Below, one piece after another: positions 18,130-24,152 of a stretch of DNA of 27,663 bases. The DNA comes from a virus, in the IMG/VR virus record IMGVR_UViG_3300030099_003185, positions 1 to 27,663 of that record; one strand, 5' to 3'. The number at the start of each line of letters is the position of its first letter. The first letter of the stretch is position 1. Position numbers and translations under genes: made by a program. The notes beneath the pieces were generated by a model. It saw nothing but the letters and a program-made list of their open reading frames with translations, was not told where the DNA came from and ran no database searches.

Positions 18130-18314
18130 TCCATGCATTTTTGCTGTTTGTATTTGTGGGCATTGGTGAGGACAAACGCCTCAAAAGTAATGATATGTAT
18201 TTTCGCTCTATCGATGACTGCGTGTACTTTGCACAACGGCTGCACAAGCAGGGTCAAACAATCACAGCTTATTGTCTGCCAGTTATAGTTCCGAAGGAAA
18301 CAAAGGTGTACTGA
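18126..18314 (+). CDS. Small protein with hydrophobic N-terminus
   Basis: A 62-residue protein whose ATG overlaps the preceding stop by 4 bp (ATGA). The N-terminus (MIHAFLLFVFVGIGE) is hydrophobic enough for a signal anchor or uncleaved membrane segment. The remainder (NDMYFRSIDDCVYFAQRL, then ITAYCLPV) carries two Cys that could pair outside the membrane. Similar 60-residue proteins with a 'MYF-S-D-C-FA' core are frequent in phage lysis regions. A spanin-like or envelope-located accessory role is possible but not shown. Confidence 0.75.
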   Translation: MIHAFLLFVFVGIGEDKRLKSNDMYFRSIDDCVYFAQRLHKQGQTITAYCLPVIVPKETKVY

Positions 18315-18784
18315 TGGACCCAATTACAGCAGCAGCTACAGCAGCCAGTGCCTTTAAGGCCGTTCAAAAGGGTTTCCAAGTCGCTCGATCTATTGAGGAC
18401 ATGGCATCAGATTTATCGAGATGGATGGGTGCGCTATCTGATCTTGAGCAAGCTGAGAAAGAAGCCAAGAATCCTCCTTTATTTAAGAAGTTATTCTCTG
18501 GGTCAACCGTTGAATCAGCCGCTTTTGAAGCCCTTGCTGCCAAAACCAAAGCAGAAGAGGATCGAGCGCAATTAAAACAGTACATACAATACAGCTATGG
18601 TCAGTCTAAGTGGGACGAGCTTGTCAGGATGGAAGGCAAGATTCGAAAAGAAAGACAAGAAACTGTCTACAAGCAACGAGAACTTAGACGCAAGTTTGTA
18701 GAGATTGTTGCTATCATCGCAACCATTATTACTGGTCTTGGCTTGATTGTTCTATTTGTTCTTTGGTTAAAAGGATTGAAGTAA
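18314..18784 (+). CDS. C-terminally membrane-anchored protein before holin
   Basis: A 156-residue protein. The ATG at 18314 overlaps the previous stop (TGATG) and is favoured over an upstream in-frame start at 18272 because of that junction and AAGGTG upstream. It has an Ala-rich N-terminus (MDPITAAATAASAFKAVQKG), a long charged helical body, and one C-terminal transmembrane segment (IVAIIATIITGLGLIVLFVL) ending in KGLK. Helix plus tail anchor could suit a lysis regulator, a spanin-like function or a virion membrane component. I do not recognise a characterised homologue. Confidence 0.75.
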   Translation: MDPITAAATAASAFKAVQKGFQVARSIEDMASDLSRWMGALSDLEQAEKEAKNPPLFKKLFSGSTVESAAFEALAAKTKAEEDRAQLKQYIQYSYGQSKWDELVRMEGKIRKERQETVYKQRELRRKFVEIVAIIATIITGLGLIVLFVLWLKGLK

Positions 18785-18993
18785 TGACTGTTGAAGATGT
18801 TGCAAGGAAAATGCTTGAGCTAAAAATATTGCCAAGGTTTTCTATTTTAGTAATGACGGGCGTTTATGTGCGCTGCATCGAATGGGCTTTATCACAGCCT
18901 GATCTTAGTACACAGCAAGCTAGCCTCATAAGCGTTGTTACAGGCGCAATGACAGGCTCTCTAGCTGTCTGGCTTAACTCGGAGAAGCACTAA
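18784..18993 (+). CDS. Small membrane protein, holin-like candidate
   Basis: A 69-residue protein with two hydrophobic stretches, RFSILVMTGVYVRCIEWAL and SVVTGAMTGSLAVWL, and a short charged end (NSEKH). The ATG at 18784 overlaps the previous stop (TAATG); a longer frame from 18763 is rejected on that ground. Two helices and small size fit a class II holin or a pinholin-like protein, and it is immediately followed by a second holin-like gene and lysozyme. Which of the two makes the lethal lesion cannot be told from sequence. Confidence 0.75.
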   Translation: MTVEDVARKMLELKILPRFSILVMTGVYVRCIEWALSQPDLSTQQASLISVVTGAMTGSLAVWLNSEKH

Positions 18994-19382
18994 TGTTACA
19001 GGCATTGATTGGGCCTGTAGGCTCGTTGTTGGGGACGTGGCTTGAAGGAAAGGTTGAGACAAAGAAAGCTGAAACTGTGGCGAAGGTTGCAACGGCGAAG
19101 GCTGAAGCAACGATTATGGAAAAGAAGGCCACTGGCGAGATTGACTGGGATCTGACTATGGCTGATGCTAGTAAGCATAGCTGGAAAGATGAATGGCTTA
19201 CTATTTTATTTTCTGTTCCTTTAGTCCTGGCTTTTTGTGGTGAGTGGGGTAGAACGATTGTTACTAATGGTTTTGCTGCGCTCGATGGCATGCCTGATTA
19301 TTATAAATATACATTAGGAATTATTGTGTCTGCCTCATTTGGTACAAGGGCAGCCACAAAATTCTTTGGAGGTAAGAAATGA
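18993..19382 (+). CDS. Holin-like protein (3TM holin family type)
   Basis: A 129-residue protein directly upstream of the lysozyme. The N-terminus has a short hydrophobic helix (LQALIGPVGSLLGTWLEG), followed by a charged Ala/Lys/Glu helix and the segment WKDEWLTILFSVPLVLAFCG, a turn with GMPDYYKYTLG, and a last membrane helix (IIVSASFGTRAATKFFGG). The order 'deW..l.fs.P' - membrane helix - 'P.WY.y.lG' - membrane helix is characteristic of the three-helix holin superfamily. It should permeabilise the inner membrane and release the endolysin. A four-base ATGA overlap couples it to lysozyme. Confidence 0.82.
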   Translation: MLQALIGPVGSLLGTWLEGKVETKKAETVAKVATAKAEATIMEKKATGEIDWDLTMADASKHSWKDEWLTILFSVPLVLAFCGEWGRTIVTNGFAALDGMPDYYKYTLGIIVSASFGTRAATKFFGGKK

Positions 19383-19831
19383 ATATTGCAAAGCTGCGGG
19401 TAGACCTTGAGTTAGATGAGGGTATCAAGCATGAGGTGTACCTAGATCATTTAAATTTGAAAACTGTAGGCATCGGTCATCTTTGTCGTGAAGATGAGCC
19501 TGAGTTTGAAATGGAAGTTGGTACGCCTGTATCTGATGAGCGTGTGCAAGTATTGTTTGAGCGTGATCTTGATGCTGTGCGGATGGATTGTATTAAGCTG
19601 TATCCTGACTTTGATAACTTACCAGAGGATGCAAAATTAATTATTGCAAATATGATGTTTAATCTTGGATATCCTAGACTGTCTGGTTTTAAGATGATGA
19701 AAGCAGCAGTAGATGCTGGCGATTGGGAAGAGGCTGCGGCACAGATGGAAGATTCAAAATGGTATCGTCAGGTTCCCAACAGAGCACAGCGTTTGTGTAA
19801 TCGTATGCGGCTGCTGGCTGTTCCTGTCTAG
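19379..19831 (+). CDS. Endolysin, T4-type lysozyme (GH24 muramidase)
   Basis: A 150-residue muramidase cutting the MurNAc-GlcNAc bond of peptidoglycan at the end of infection. The catalytic triad of T4 lysozyme (Glu11-Asp20-Thr26) is matched in exact spacing by Glu14, Asp23 and Thr29 within DEGIKHEVYLDHLNLKTVG, followed by the family GIGHL. Further downstream IIANMMFNLGYPRLSGFKMM and W-RQVPNRAQR are typical. No signal peptide or SAR helix is present, so export depends on the holin. Preceded by GGAGG and overlapping the holin gene by 4 bp. It ends head-on against a minus-strand gene. Confidence 0.95.
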   Translation: MNIAKLRVDLELDEGIKHEVYLDHLNLKTVGIGHLCREDEPEFEMEVGTPVSDERVQVLFERDLDAVRMDCIKLYPDFDNLPEDAKLIIANMMFNLGYPRLSGFKMMKAAVDAGDWEEAAAQMEDSKWYRQVPNRAQRLCNRMRLLAVPV

Positions 19832-20019
19832 GTTTCACTTGTCCATCTGATTCTTGCTTTGATGCTGTTCTGCTGAGATTTTTGCAGATCAGATATAACC
19901 TTCTGAAGAAACTGATGTTCCTCACTGTTGGATGATTCTATTTGCATAAAAGTCATTAGGGATTTGTTGAGTGATACCTGTGCCTTTTTATATAGCGATG
20001 CTTTTTCTCTAAATTTCAT
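19828..20019 (-). CDS. Small coiled-coil protein at the convergence point
   Basis: A 63-residue basic helical protein (MKFREKASLYKKAQVSLNKS and a Gln/Ser-rich middle). The ATG at 20019 has GAGAGGGA upstream and is preferred over a TTG at 20037. Its stop overlaps the lysozyme stop by 4 bp on the opposite strand. A hairpin separates it from the upstream early genes, so it may be transcribed at a reduced level or by read-through. Function unknown; the tight convergent overlap and ribosome site are the main support. Confidence 0.6.
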   Translation of the reverse strand: MKFREKASLYKKAQVSLNKSLMTFMQIESSNSEEHQFLQKVISDLQKSQQNSIKARIRWTSET

Positions 20020-20042
20020 TTTATTATTCCCTCTCAAAGAGT

Positions 20043-20066
20043 GGGCCAGTCCCGCAGAACTGGCCC
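20043..20066 (-). terminator. 8-bp hairpin, probable leftward attenuator or terminator
   Basis: GGGCCAGT (20043-20050) and ACTGGCCC (20059-20066) form a perfect 8-bp stem with an 8-base loop, 36 bp beyond the stop of the early gene at 20102. On the minus strand it is followed by a weak ACTCTTTGAG. It lies where the early operon would be expected to end and could also slow late transcription arriving from the left. Confidence 0.5.
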
Positions 20067-20101
20067 TTCCATCCCATTAAAATAGTGGGTTGGAAATTCA
20101 A

Positions 20102-20335
20102 TTAGCTATCGATTGCAGAACAAGATACAAAGTTGAGTCCTTGCCTCCTGTATGTTTTGTGTTGTTTCATTATTTTTTCTTCTACTTTTAGCTTGGCTTC
20201 TTTTTTCGAGAAAGCACTTACATTGTATTTTTTTGTAAATACAATCTCAACTTCAACTTCATGTTTCACAGGAGTATCCAAAAATTCATCTTCTGTGTAA
20301 TTACTTGAAGTTAACTTTTCAAAAAGTGCTAACAT
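20102..20335 (-). CDS. Hypothetical early protein
   Basis: A 77-residue protein of unknown function downstream of the SSB-like gene. The ATG at 20335 is chosen because AAAGGA lies seven bases upstream and the frame then begins 19 bp after the preceding stop; an upstream ATG at 20380 would overlap that gene. The sequence has a charged beta-like section (KHEVEVEIVFTKKYNVSAFS) and a Lys/Glu helix (KKEAKLKVEEKIMKQ). No motif I recognise. Its position at the end of the recombination genes suggests an accessory early role. Confidence 0.7.
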   Translation of the reverse strand: MLALFEKLTSSNYTEDEFLDTPVKHEVEVEIVFTKKYNVSAFSKKEAKLKVEEKIMKQHKTYRRQGLNFVSCSAIDS

Positions 20336-20354
20336 TTCATATCCTTTCACGATA

Positions 20355-20777
20355 TCAGAACTTGATATCTTCGATATCAAATGGTGGTGCGTTGTTTTCT
20401 ACTGGGGTTTCTATTGGTGCTTGTGATGTTTGATCATCATGTCGAGGGGGTGCAACACTCAGCTTTAGATATTGCATACCTTCTTGCGATTTCTCACGGT
20501 AGGCAAAGATCCTGCCTTCTCCAAATGGACCTGAGTAAGCATATTTCTTTTCTTCATCATCTTCCTCGAACATGACGCTACATTGTACATAAAGAACCAA
20601 ACGCTTCTTTTGGTTTTCTGATACAGGCTCCGCAACAACAAGTATCTTGGGCAGAAAATCATCGTTAGGATCTGTGCTGAACTCATGTACGTTTAGTTTT
20701 CCTGATAAGATAACCTCACCAAATCTATTATCTACAGGAAAGGCAGTGCCTTTGTTTGGTTTGATTTCATACGCCAC
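20355..20777 (-). CDS. Putative single-stranded DNA-binding protein
   Basis: A 140-residue protein with a beta-rich N-terminal body (GTAFPVDNRFGEVILSGKL, LVLYVQCSVMFEE, YLKLSVAPP) and a disordered Pro/Gln tail that ends in an acidic, aromatic tip (PPFDIEDIKF), the hallmark of SSB proteins that recruit partners. The start is GTG, supported by AAGGAGG upstream and a one-base overlap with the ERF stop (TAGTG). Next to ERF and an exonuclease it would complete a single-strand annealing module. The OB-fold is inferred from composition and position, so a DUF736-like protein remains possible. Confidence 0.68.
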   Translation of the reverse strand: MAYEIKPNKGTAFPVDNRFGEVILSGKLNVHEFSTDPNDDFLPKILVVAEPVSENQKKRLVLYVQCSVMFEEDDEEKKYAYSGPFGEGRIFAYREKSQEGMQYLKLSVAPPRHDDQTSQAPIETPVENNAPPFDIEDIKF

Positions 20778-21280
20778 TAGAACTTACCTCCTTCAGCAGC
20801 TTTCTTTTCTTCGTTAAGTTTTTGCACCATTGTGTTTTGTGGTGCATTGGGTTTGGTTGCTTCGTTTCCATCATCATCTTCTGACGGCAGACCATATGCT
20901 GCTTGTAATCCATATCGTTTGGCATATGTGATGCCGCTTCCCATTGCTTGTGGGCTTGTAAGATCTTTGGATCTGACAGGACATTGGCTTACACGCTTTT
21001 CGCCAGTAGGTGCATGATATATTTCTGTCTGTACTACTTGCACAACTGTGTCACCAATTTGTGCAAGTTGTAGCGGCTGCATAAAGAACAGGCCAAACTG
21101 GTTTCCTTGTCGGGCAGCAGTCATTACCTCTTCAAGCGTAGAGTATGTGCTTTTGAAGTGTGGGTTTTTGCCATCCTTGGTTGCAGATATAGCTAGCTTT
21201 TGAAATTCAAGCATTGCTTCATCAAAGTTTTTTACGGTTCCAGATTGGCTACCGTTAGATGTTTTCTTTTGTTCAGCCAT
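20777..21280 (-). CDS. ERF family single-strand annealing protein
   Basis: A 167-residue recombinase of the ERF family (P22 Erf type), which anneals complementary single strands in phage recombination. The diagnostic segments are present: NPHFKSTYSTLEEVM near residues 39-53 and SPQAMGSGITYAKRYGLQA with the following EDDDGNEA near residues 109-141. An Ala/Lys/Glu C-terminal tail follows. A strong AAGGAGG precedes the start, and it overlaps the exonuclease gene by 8 bp, so the pair is coupled. Together with the nuclease upstream it forms an exonuclease-annealase pair equivalent to lambda Exo-Bet. Confidence 0.93.
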   Translation of the reverse strand: MAEQKKTSNGSQSGTVKNFDEAMLEFQKLAISATKDGKNPHFKSTYSTLEEVMTAARQGNQFGLFFMQPLQLAQIGDTVVQVVQTEIYHAPTGEKRVSQCPVRSKDLTSPQAMGSGITYAKRYGLQAAYGLPSEDDDGNEATKPNAPQNTMVQKLNEEKKAAEGGKF

Positions 21281-22076
21281 TTGCTGCCTCCTTATTGTTG
21301 ATGCTTACTCGACAAGCACCTCGCTTGTCTCTTTTTACTGATACTCGTCCATCTCTAGACAAGTCACAGAATACCTCTCGCTCATTGTCATTGATCATCG
21401 AGCGTAAATCTTTCTTTGCTTGCTCATGTTCTTTTGCTTGGTCTTGTGTTGACATAAAAGTATGAGCTGCATCTACAAAATGATTGTTGTCTGTTGCATC
21501 TCTTGCAACCAATCCATTGACCTCGATCTTGCTCCAATCAATCTTTTCACTGATGATGTCATTAGGCGGTTCTGTGTCTGTACGAACGTATTCCCAAAAC
21601 CTTTTCATCAAGCTGCGATATCTTTCCATGATCTCATTGTCTCTTTTAACAATGCATGTATCCCAATCATTGCCAAAGATCACAGACATATGTGTTTGAT
21701 ACCTATTTGATATCCACATGTAGAATTGTATCTGCCCCATATACTTATCGAGTATGTCAGACATTTTGTTGAAGTTACTTGTGTGCTTGCACTCAATGAT
21801 GTCACCATTTTGCAAGATGCCATCGAGGGTTCCTTTTAGTGGTATGCCTTCATAGTTCATGCCTACTTCTTTTTGCACTGTCTCAACTATGTTTCCTGTC
21901 TGTATCTCGAACCAACGCATATTGAACAATTCTGTTTCAGATCCAAGATTGACACGAAATATATTGGATAAATCGTCAGGTTCTTTGCGACCAGTTTTAA
22001 TAAGCCAAAGATCGTGCCAATTACCATTCTCAATGGCATACAGATCTGAGCCTCCGATAAAGCCTTTTCTATTCAT
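21273..22076 (-). CDS. YqaJ/lambda-exonuclease-type nuclease
   Basis: A 267-residue 5'-3' exonuclease candidate of the PD-(D/E)XK fold. The ATG at 22076 has CAGGAG upstream; a longer frame reaching 22205 would run through a hairpin and is rejected. Active-site elements are GGSD at residues 8-11, an acidic GSETE near 45-49, GTLDG with Asp85, IIECKH with Glu95 and Lys97, and MGQIQFYMW with Gln115 and Gln117. It would resect double-strand ends to make substrates for the ERF protein encoded next. A large hairpin sits in its leader. Confidence 0.9.
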   Translation of the reverse strand: MNRKGFIGGSDLYAIENGNWHDLWLIKTGRKEPDDLSNIFRVNLGSETELFNMRWFEIQTGNIVETVQKEVGMNYEGIPLKGTLDGILQNGDIIECKHTSNFNKMSDILDKYMGQIQFYMWISNRYQTHMSVIFGNDWDTCIVKRDNEIMERYRSLMKRFWEYVRTDTEPPNDIISEKIDWSKIEVNGLVARDATDNNHFVDAAHTFMSTQDQAKEHEQAKKDLRSMINDNEREVFCDLSRDGRVSVKRDKRGACRVSINNKEAANG

Positions 22077-22099
22077 TTGTAACTCCTGTGCTGTTGTAG

Positions 22100-22143
22100 T
22101 TGGGTTGGCATGGCCTCCGTGTAATAGGCCATGCTCAACCCAA
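22100..22143 (-). promoter_or_regulatory. 17-bp stem-loop in the exonuclease leader
   Basis: TTGGGTTG plus GCATGGCCT (22100-22116) pair with AGGCCATGC and CAACCCAA (22126-22143) around a 9-base loop; the only irregularity is one bulged base at 22135. No T-tract follows on the minus strand, so it is not a standard terminator. It ends about 24 bp before the exonuclease start and could be an RNA processing site, attenuator, protein-binding site or a stabilising 5' leader. Confidence 0.6.
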
Positions 22144-22174
22144 CCGCCCTGCTTTCTCCCCCTACAAGGAGCAA

Positions 22175-22238
22175 AGTCGAGGGAGGGGAAAAAACTTTGG
22201 ACCATGACTGGGCGAAGCCATGCAACAGTCCCTCGACT
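22175..22238 (-). repeat. 10-bp inverted repeat with terminator-like T-run
   Basis: AGTCGAGGGA (22175-22184) and TCCCTCGACT (22229-22238) are exact inverse copies 44 bp apart, enclosing a smaller structured segment and, read leftward, a run of six T (22189-22194). It could form the base of a larger RNA structure in which transcription from the replication genes ends or pauses before the recombination genes. Confidence 0.45.
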
Positions 22239-22242
22239 GCCT

Positions 22243-22258
22243 ATTGCACTATTGCACT
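22243..22258. promoter_or_regulatory. Operator-like dyad O4 (TGCA-N4-TGCA)
   Basis: ATTGCA-CTAT-TGCACT has the same TGCA-N4-TGCA core and spacing as the sites at 26621 and 23605. It lies just beyond the stop of the preceding replication gene, at the start of the leader of the recombination genes. No clear promoter is seen, so the assignment is weak. Confidence 0.3.
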
Positions 22259-22856
22259 AAATACTCTTTTTTGCAATGCACTTTTGCAGTGCGTCTAAAA
22301 GATATTTTCTTGGCAAGTAGCGCGGTTCGATATGTTTGTAAAATTCTGCAAAGCTGGGATAAAACGTAGAACGCTTTTTGATTTCCTCAAATGCTTGCAT
22401 AACAATGTCGGCAGGGTACTTTGCAAGCTCTGCTGCAAGGGTTCGACCTTTTGTTGCTAGCATTGTAGCATCAAGATCTTTGGGAAGCGTCAGCAACGGT
22501 AAGATCGTTGCAATACACTTTTCAATATCTTTGGGAAGCATGCCAGCTAAACTACGATTTACATTTCTGATTGCCTGACAAATATTTTTTTCTTCATACT
22601 TGCCAATACTGTAACCAAGCAATGTAAAATCGCTAGCATGTTTAGCTTTCATTGATGGCACTAAGGTAAGCACTGAATCTGTCACTTTGCGTGTTACTTG
22701 TGCTGGATCGTCTACCTTGAGAAGCTGAGCTACCGCTTGTTGTTTGTCTGTTGCCGAAAGATCTACGACACCAAGTTCTGTAGGCGGCATCGACGTCGAT
22801 GAACGTACTGCCTTTAGATTTGTGGTGGTCACGGAAGATAGCTGCTTCATGGTCAT
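22257..22856 (-). CDS. Replication-associated protein, possible helicase loader
   Basis: A 199-residue protein immediately downstream of the initiator gene, the slot of lambda P. The first 25 residues are Ser/Thr-rich and low in complexity; the C-terminal half (TLAAELAKYPADIVMQAF, then STFYPSFAEFYKHIEPRYLP) resembles segments found in phage replication proteins that end with a 'W/Y-P-x3-E' motif. Start at 22856 is supported by GGAG seven bases upstream, which makes this gene overlap the initiator by 215 bp in another frame. A later ATG at 22652, just before the initiator stop, has no ribosome site. Loader function is inferred from position. Confidence 0.65.
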   Translation of the reverse strand: MTMKQLSSVTTTNLKAVRSSTSMPPTELGVVDLSATDKQQAVAQLLKVDDPAQVTRKVTDSVLTLVPSMKAKHASDFTLLGYSIGKYEEKNICQAIRNVNRSLAGMLPKDIEKCIATILPLLTLPKDLDATMLATKGRTLAAELAKYPADIVMQAFEEIKKRSTFYPSFAEFYKHIEPRYLPRKYLLDALQKCIAKKSI

Positions 22857-23280
22857 GGTTTAGCTCCAATTTTTTCTGTTCTAGTCTGATGGCATCAATA
22901 GATTGAATCAACTCTGTTGAAGGAGTCCAATCATCTGGAATCTGACACCTCTTCTTTCTTTGTTTATTGGTTATTGATAGGTTACTGTCGCTCTCTGCGA
23001 CACCACTGTCGCTGTGTGCGACAGCTATGTCGCTCAGTGCGACACGATAGATGTTGCTTTTGAAAGCGTTCTGCGTTCGATGTATATACCCAGCTTGTTC
23101 AAGATCATTCAGCTTTCTTGCAACAGATGCTCGATGCATACCAGTGCGTTCAGCAAGAGTGATAGTGCTAGGCCAACACTCACCTTTGTCATTGGCGTAA
23201 TCACACAATGTAACAAGAAGCCATTTTGCCAATGGATCTTGTATAGGCAAACGCATAGCATCAGCCATTAGTGTGAACAT
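22642..23280 (-). CDS. Lambda-O-like replication initiator (winged helix)
   Basis: A 212-residue protein. Residues about 17-77 form a winged-helix domain (KWLLVTLCDYANDKGECWPS, then LAERTGMHRASVARKLNDL and a wing to SNIYRV). A short repeated linker (VALSDIA, VAHSDSG, VAESDSN) follows, encoded by three iterons. The C-terminal part has PDDWTPS and FRDHHKSKGSTFIDVDAAYR plus TW, the aromatic pattern common in phage replication proteins. The ATG at 23280 is selected for GGAG six bases upstream. It should bind the origin in its own gene and recruit the host helicase with the downstream protein. Confidence 0.85.
   Translation of the reverse strand: MFTLMADAMRLPIQDPLAKWLLVTLCDYANDKGECWPSTITLAERTGMHRASVARKLNDLEQAGYIHRTQNAFKSNIYRVALSDIAVAHSDSGVAESDSNLSITNKQRKKRCQIPDDWTPSTELIQSIDAIRLEQKKLELNHDHEAAIFRDHHKSKGSTFIDVDAAYRTWCRRSFGNRQTTSGSSASQGRRSSTSNTQSDRFSAYLSAINES
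22986..23044. repeat. Three 17-bp iterons: probable replication origin
   Basis: TGTCGC-N5-GCGACA occurs three times at 22986-23002, 23007-23023 and 23028-23044, with an exact 21-bp period (two helical turns). Each is a perfect 6+6 dyad; only the 5-bp centres and 4-bp linkers vary. An AT-rich stretch (about 22950-22985) lies on the 3' side in gene direction, the same order as iterons and AT-rich region in the lambda ori inside gene O. They are the likely binding sites of the initiator in whose gene they lie. Confidence 0.85.
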
Positions 23281-23591
23281 ATAGCTCTCCACTCTCTTTG
23301 TTTGCGGTTACTTCTTCCTTTGCGCTTTTCACCTGTAAGTTCTATCAACCCTTTTTTTTCAAGTTCATTGAACCTACTACTTACACTTGAATTTGATGTG
23401 ATGTTTGGATGAGTGATTTGCACATACTTCCACACCTCATCATGAATACATGGTCCAATAGATTTGATTGCATCTAATACAATCTGTTGCATCTTTGTAG
23501 GATCAATCGACTCAGCAGCTTCATAGCTTGTCGATGGATCATTACGGCGAACCAGTTTATATGCTGGAATTTCAAATAGATCTTCGTTCAT
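23268..23591 (-). CDS. Winged-helix DNA-binding protein
   Basis: A 107-residue protein with an N-terminal KLVRRNDPSTSYEAAESID motif, a form ('DP-TS-EAA') common in small phage proteins, and a winged-helix region (VLDAIKSIGPCIHDEVWKYV, then SSVSSRFNELEKKGLIEL) ending in a basic wing (GEKRKGRSNRKQREW). AAGGGAG precedes the ATG. It lies just upstream of the initiator and overlaps it by 13 bp. It may regulate early transcription or assist replication; an operator-like dyad sits 14 bp before its start. Confidence 0.82.
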   Translation of the reverse strand: MNEDLFEIPAYKLVRRNDPSTSYEAAESIDPTKMQQIVLDAIKSIGPCIHDEVWKYVQITHPNITSNSSVSSRFNELEKKGLIELTGEKRKGRSNRKQREWRAICSH

Positions 23592-23604
23592 GTTGCGCTC
23601 CCTT

Positions 23605-23620
23605 GTTGCAAGTATGCAGT
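23605..23620. promoter_or_regulatory. Operator-like dyad O3 (TGCA-N4-TGCA)
   Basis: GTTGCA-AGTA-TGCAGT matches the early-promoter operator at 26621 in core, spacing and one whole half-site. It lies 14 bp upstream of the winged-helix gene start, within the intergenic gap 23592-23682. A weak promoter-like pair on the minus strand (TTGTAT, 17 bp, TAAACT) precedes it, so a repressor bound here could block that start site. Confidence 0.4.
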
Positions 23621-23642
23621 AGTTTAAGACATAGGTTGACGT

Positions 23643-23668
23643 AATACAATGCCTAATAGCATTATATT
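23643..23668. promoter_or_regulatory. AT-rich 10-bp imperfect dyad
   Basis: AATACAATGC (23643-23652) pairs with GCATTATATT (23659-23668) with a single mismatch and a 6-base loop, in the gap between two minus-strand genes. On the plus strand it runs into TTTTT, so it could end stray rightward transcripts. On the minus strand it contains a TATAAT (23666 to 23661). Either an operator/promoter or an antisense terminator. Confidence 0.4.
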
Positions 23669-23682
23669 TTTGGGTGGATTGA

Positions 23683-24018
23683 TTACCTCCTAGAGATCCA
23701 TCGAATTAACTTAGCAGCTAGTGGATTACTAGCTTCGATGCAGATAAAGTTTGGCCCTGACTTCTGTTTAAGAAGGTAGATATCTGCTGGCTGCTCTTTA
23801 TGTGTTTTTGTAAGGAATGAGAAACCTCGTCCTGTTGCCTGATATTTAGATTCGGCAATCAGAACTTCGGTTTCTGTGGTGATTTTGATGTCACCTGAGA
23901 ACTCTCCACCCATCGATCCACTGAGCGGTTGACGTTTCGCTTTCGCCCCATGGTTTTGTAGCCACTCGACCCACCATCTTTCGTGATAGCTTCCTTTGTT
24001 GCGCTGAGATGATGCCAT
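23683..24018 (-). CDS. PDDEXK nuclease, Holliday-junction-resolvase-like
   Basis: A 111-residue basic protein with the layout of small phage resolvase-like nucleases: RNKGSYHERWWVEWLQNHG (Gly and Glu of the first motif), then RQPLSGSMGGEFSGDI with the metal-binding Asp, then VLIAESKYQ with the E-x-K pair, and a helix with Gln later. AGGAAG lies upstream of the ATG. It would process branched DNA before packaging or during recombination. A gap of about 90 bp with dyads follows before the next gene. The fold call is confident, the precise substrate less so. Confidence 0.82.
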   Translation of the reverse strand: MASSQRNKGSYHERWWVEWLQNHGAKAKRQPLSGSMGGEFSGDIKITTETEVLIAESKYQATGRGFSFLTKTHKEQPADIYLLKQKSGPNFICIEASNPLAAKLIRWISRR

Positions 24019-24152
24019 CGTTCTTCCTCATAACAAGAGACACAAACAAGAACGCCATGAGCAAGTATTACATACCAAGGCGTCGTAGTTTTACATGCCT
24101 GGCATTTTTGTGCTTTACCTACTTTGTCTTGTTTTGATTTCGACTTTCGCAT
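23859..24152 (-). CDS. Zinc-ribbon-like protein overlapping the nuclease gene
   Basis: A 97-residue frame whose first 44 residues lie outside the nuclease gene and contain KCQACKTTTPWYVILAHG and VCVSCYEEERWHH, a Cys-x2-Cys ... Cys-x2-Cys metal site with 17 residues between pairs. The remaining 53 residues run in a different frame over the start of the nuclease gene and are basic and low in pattern. The start has only a weak ribosome site and overlaps the previous gene by 38 bp. The Cys spacing argues for a real gene; the C-terminal part may be an overprinted extension. Confidence 0.6.
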   Translation of the reverse strand: MRKSKSKQDKVGKAQKCQACKTTTPWYVILAHGVLVCVSCYEEERWHHLSATKEAITKDGGSSGYKTMGRKRNVNRSVDRWVESSQVTSKSPQKPKF

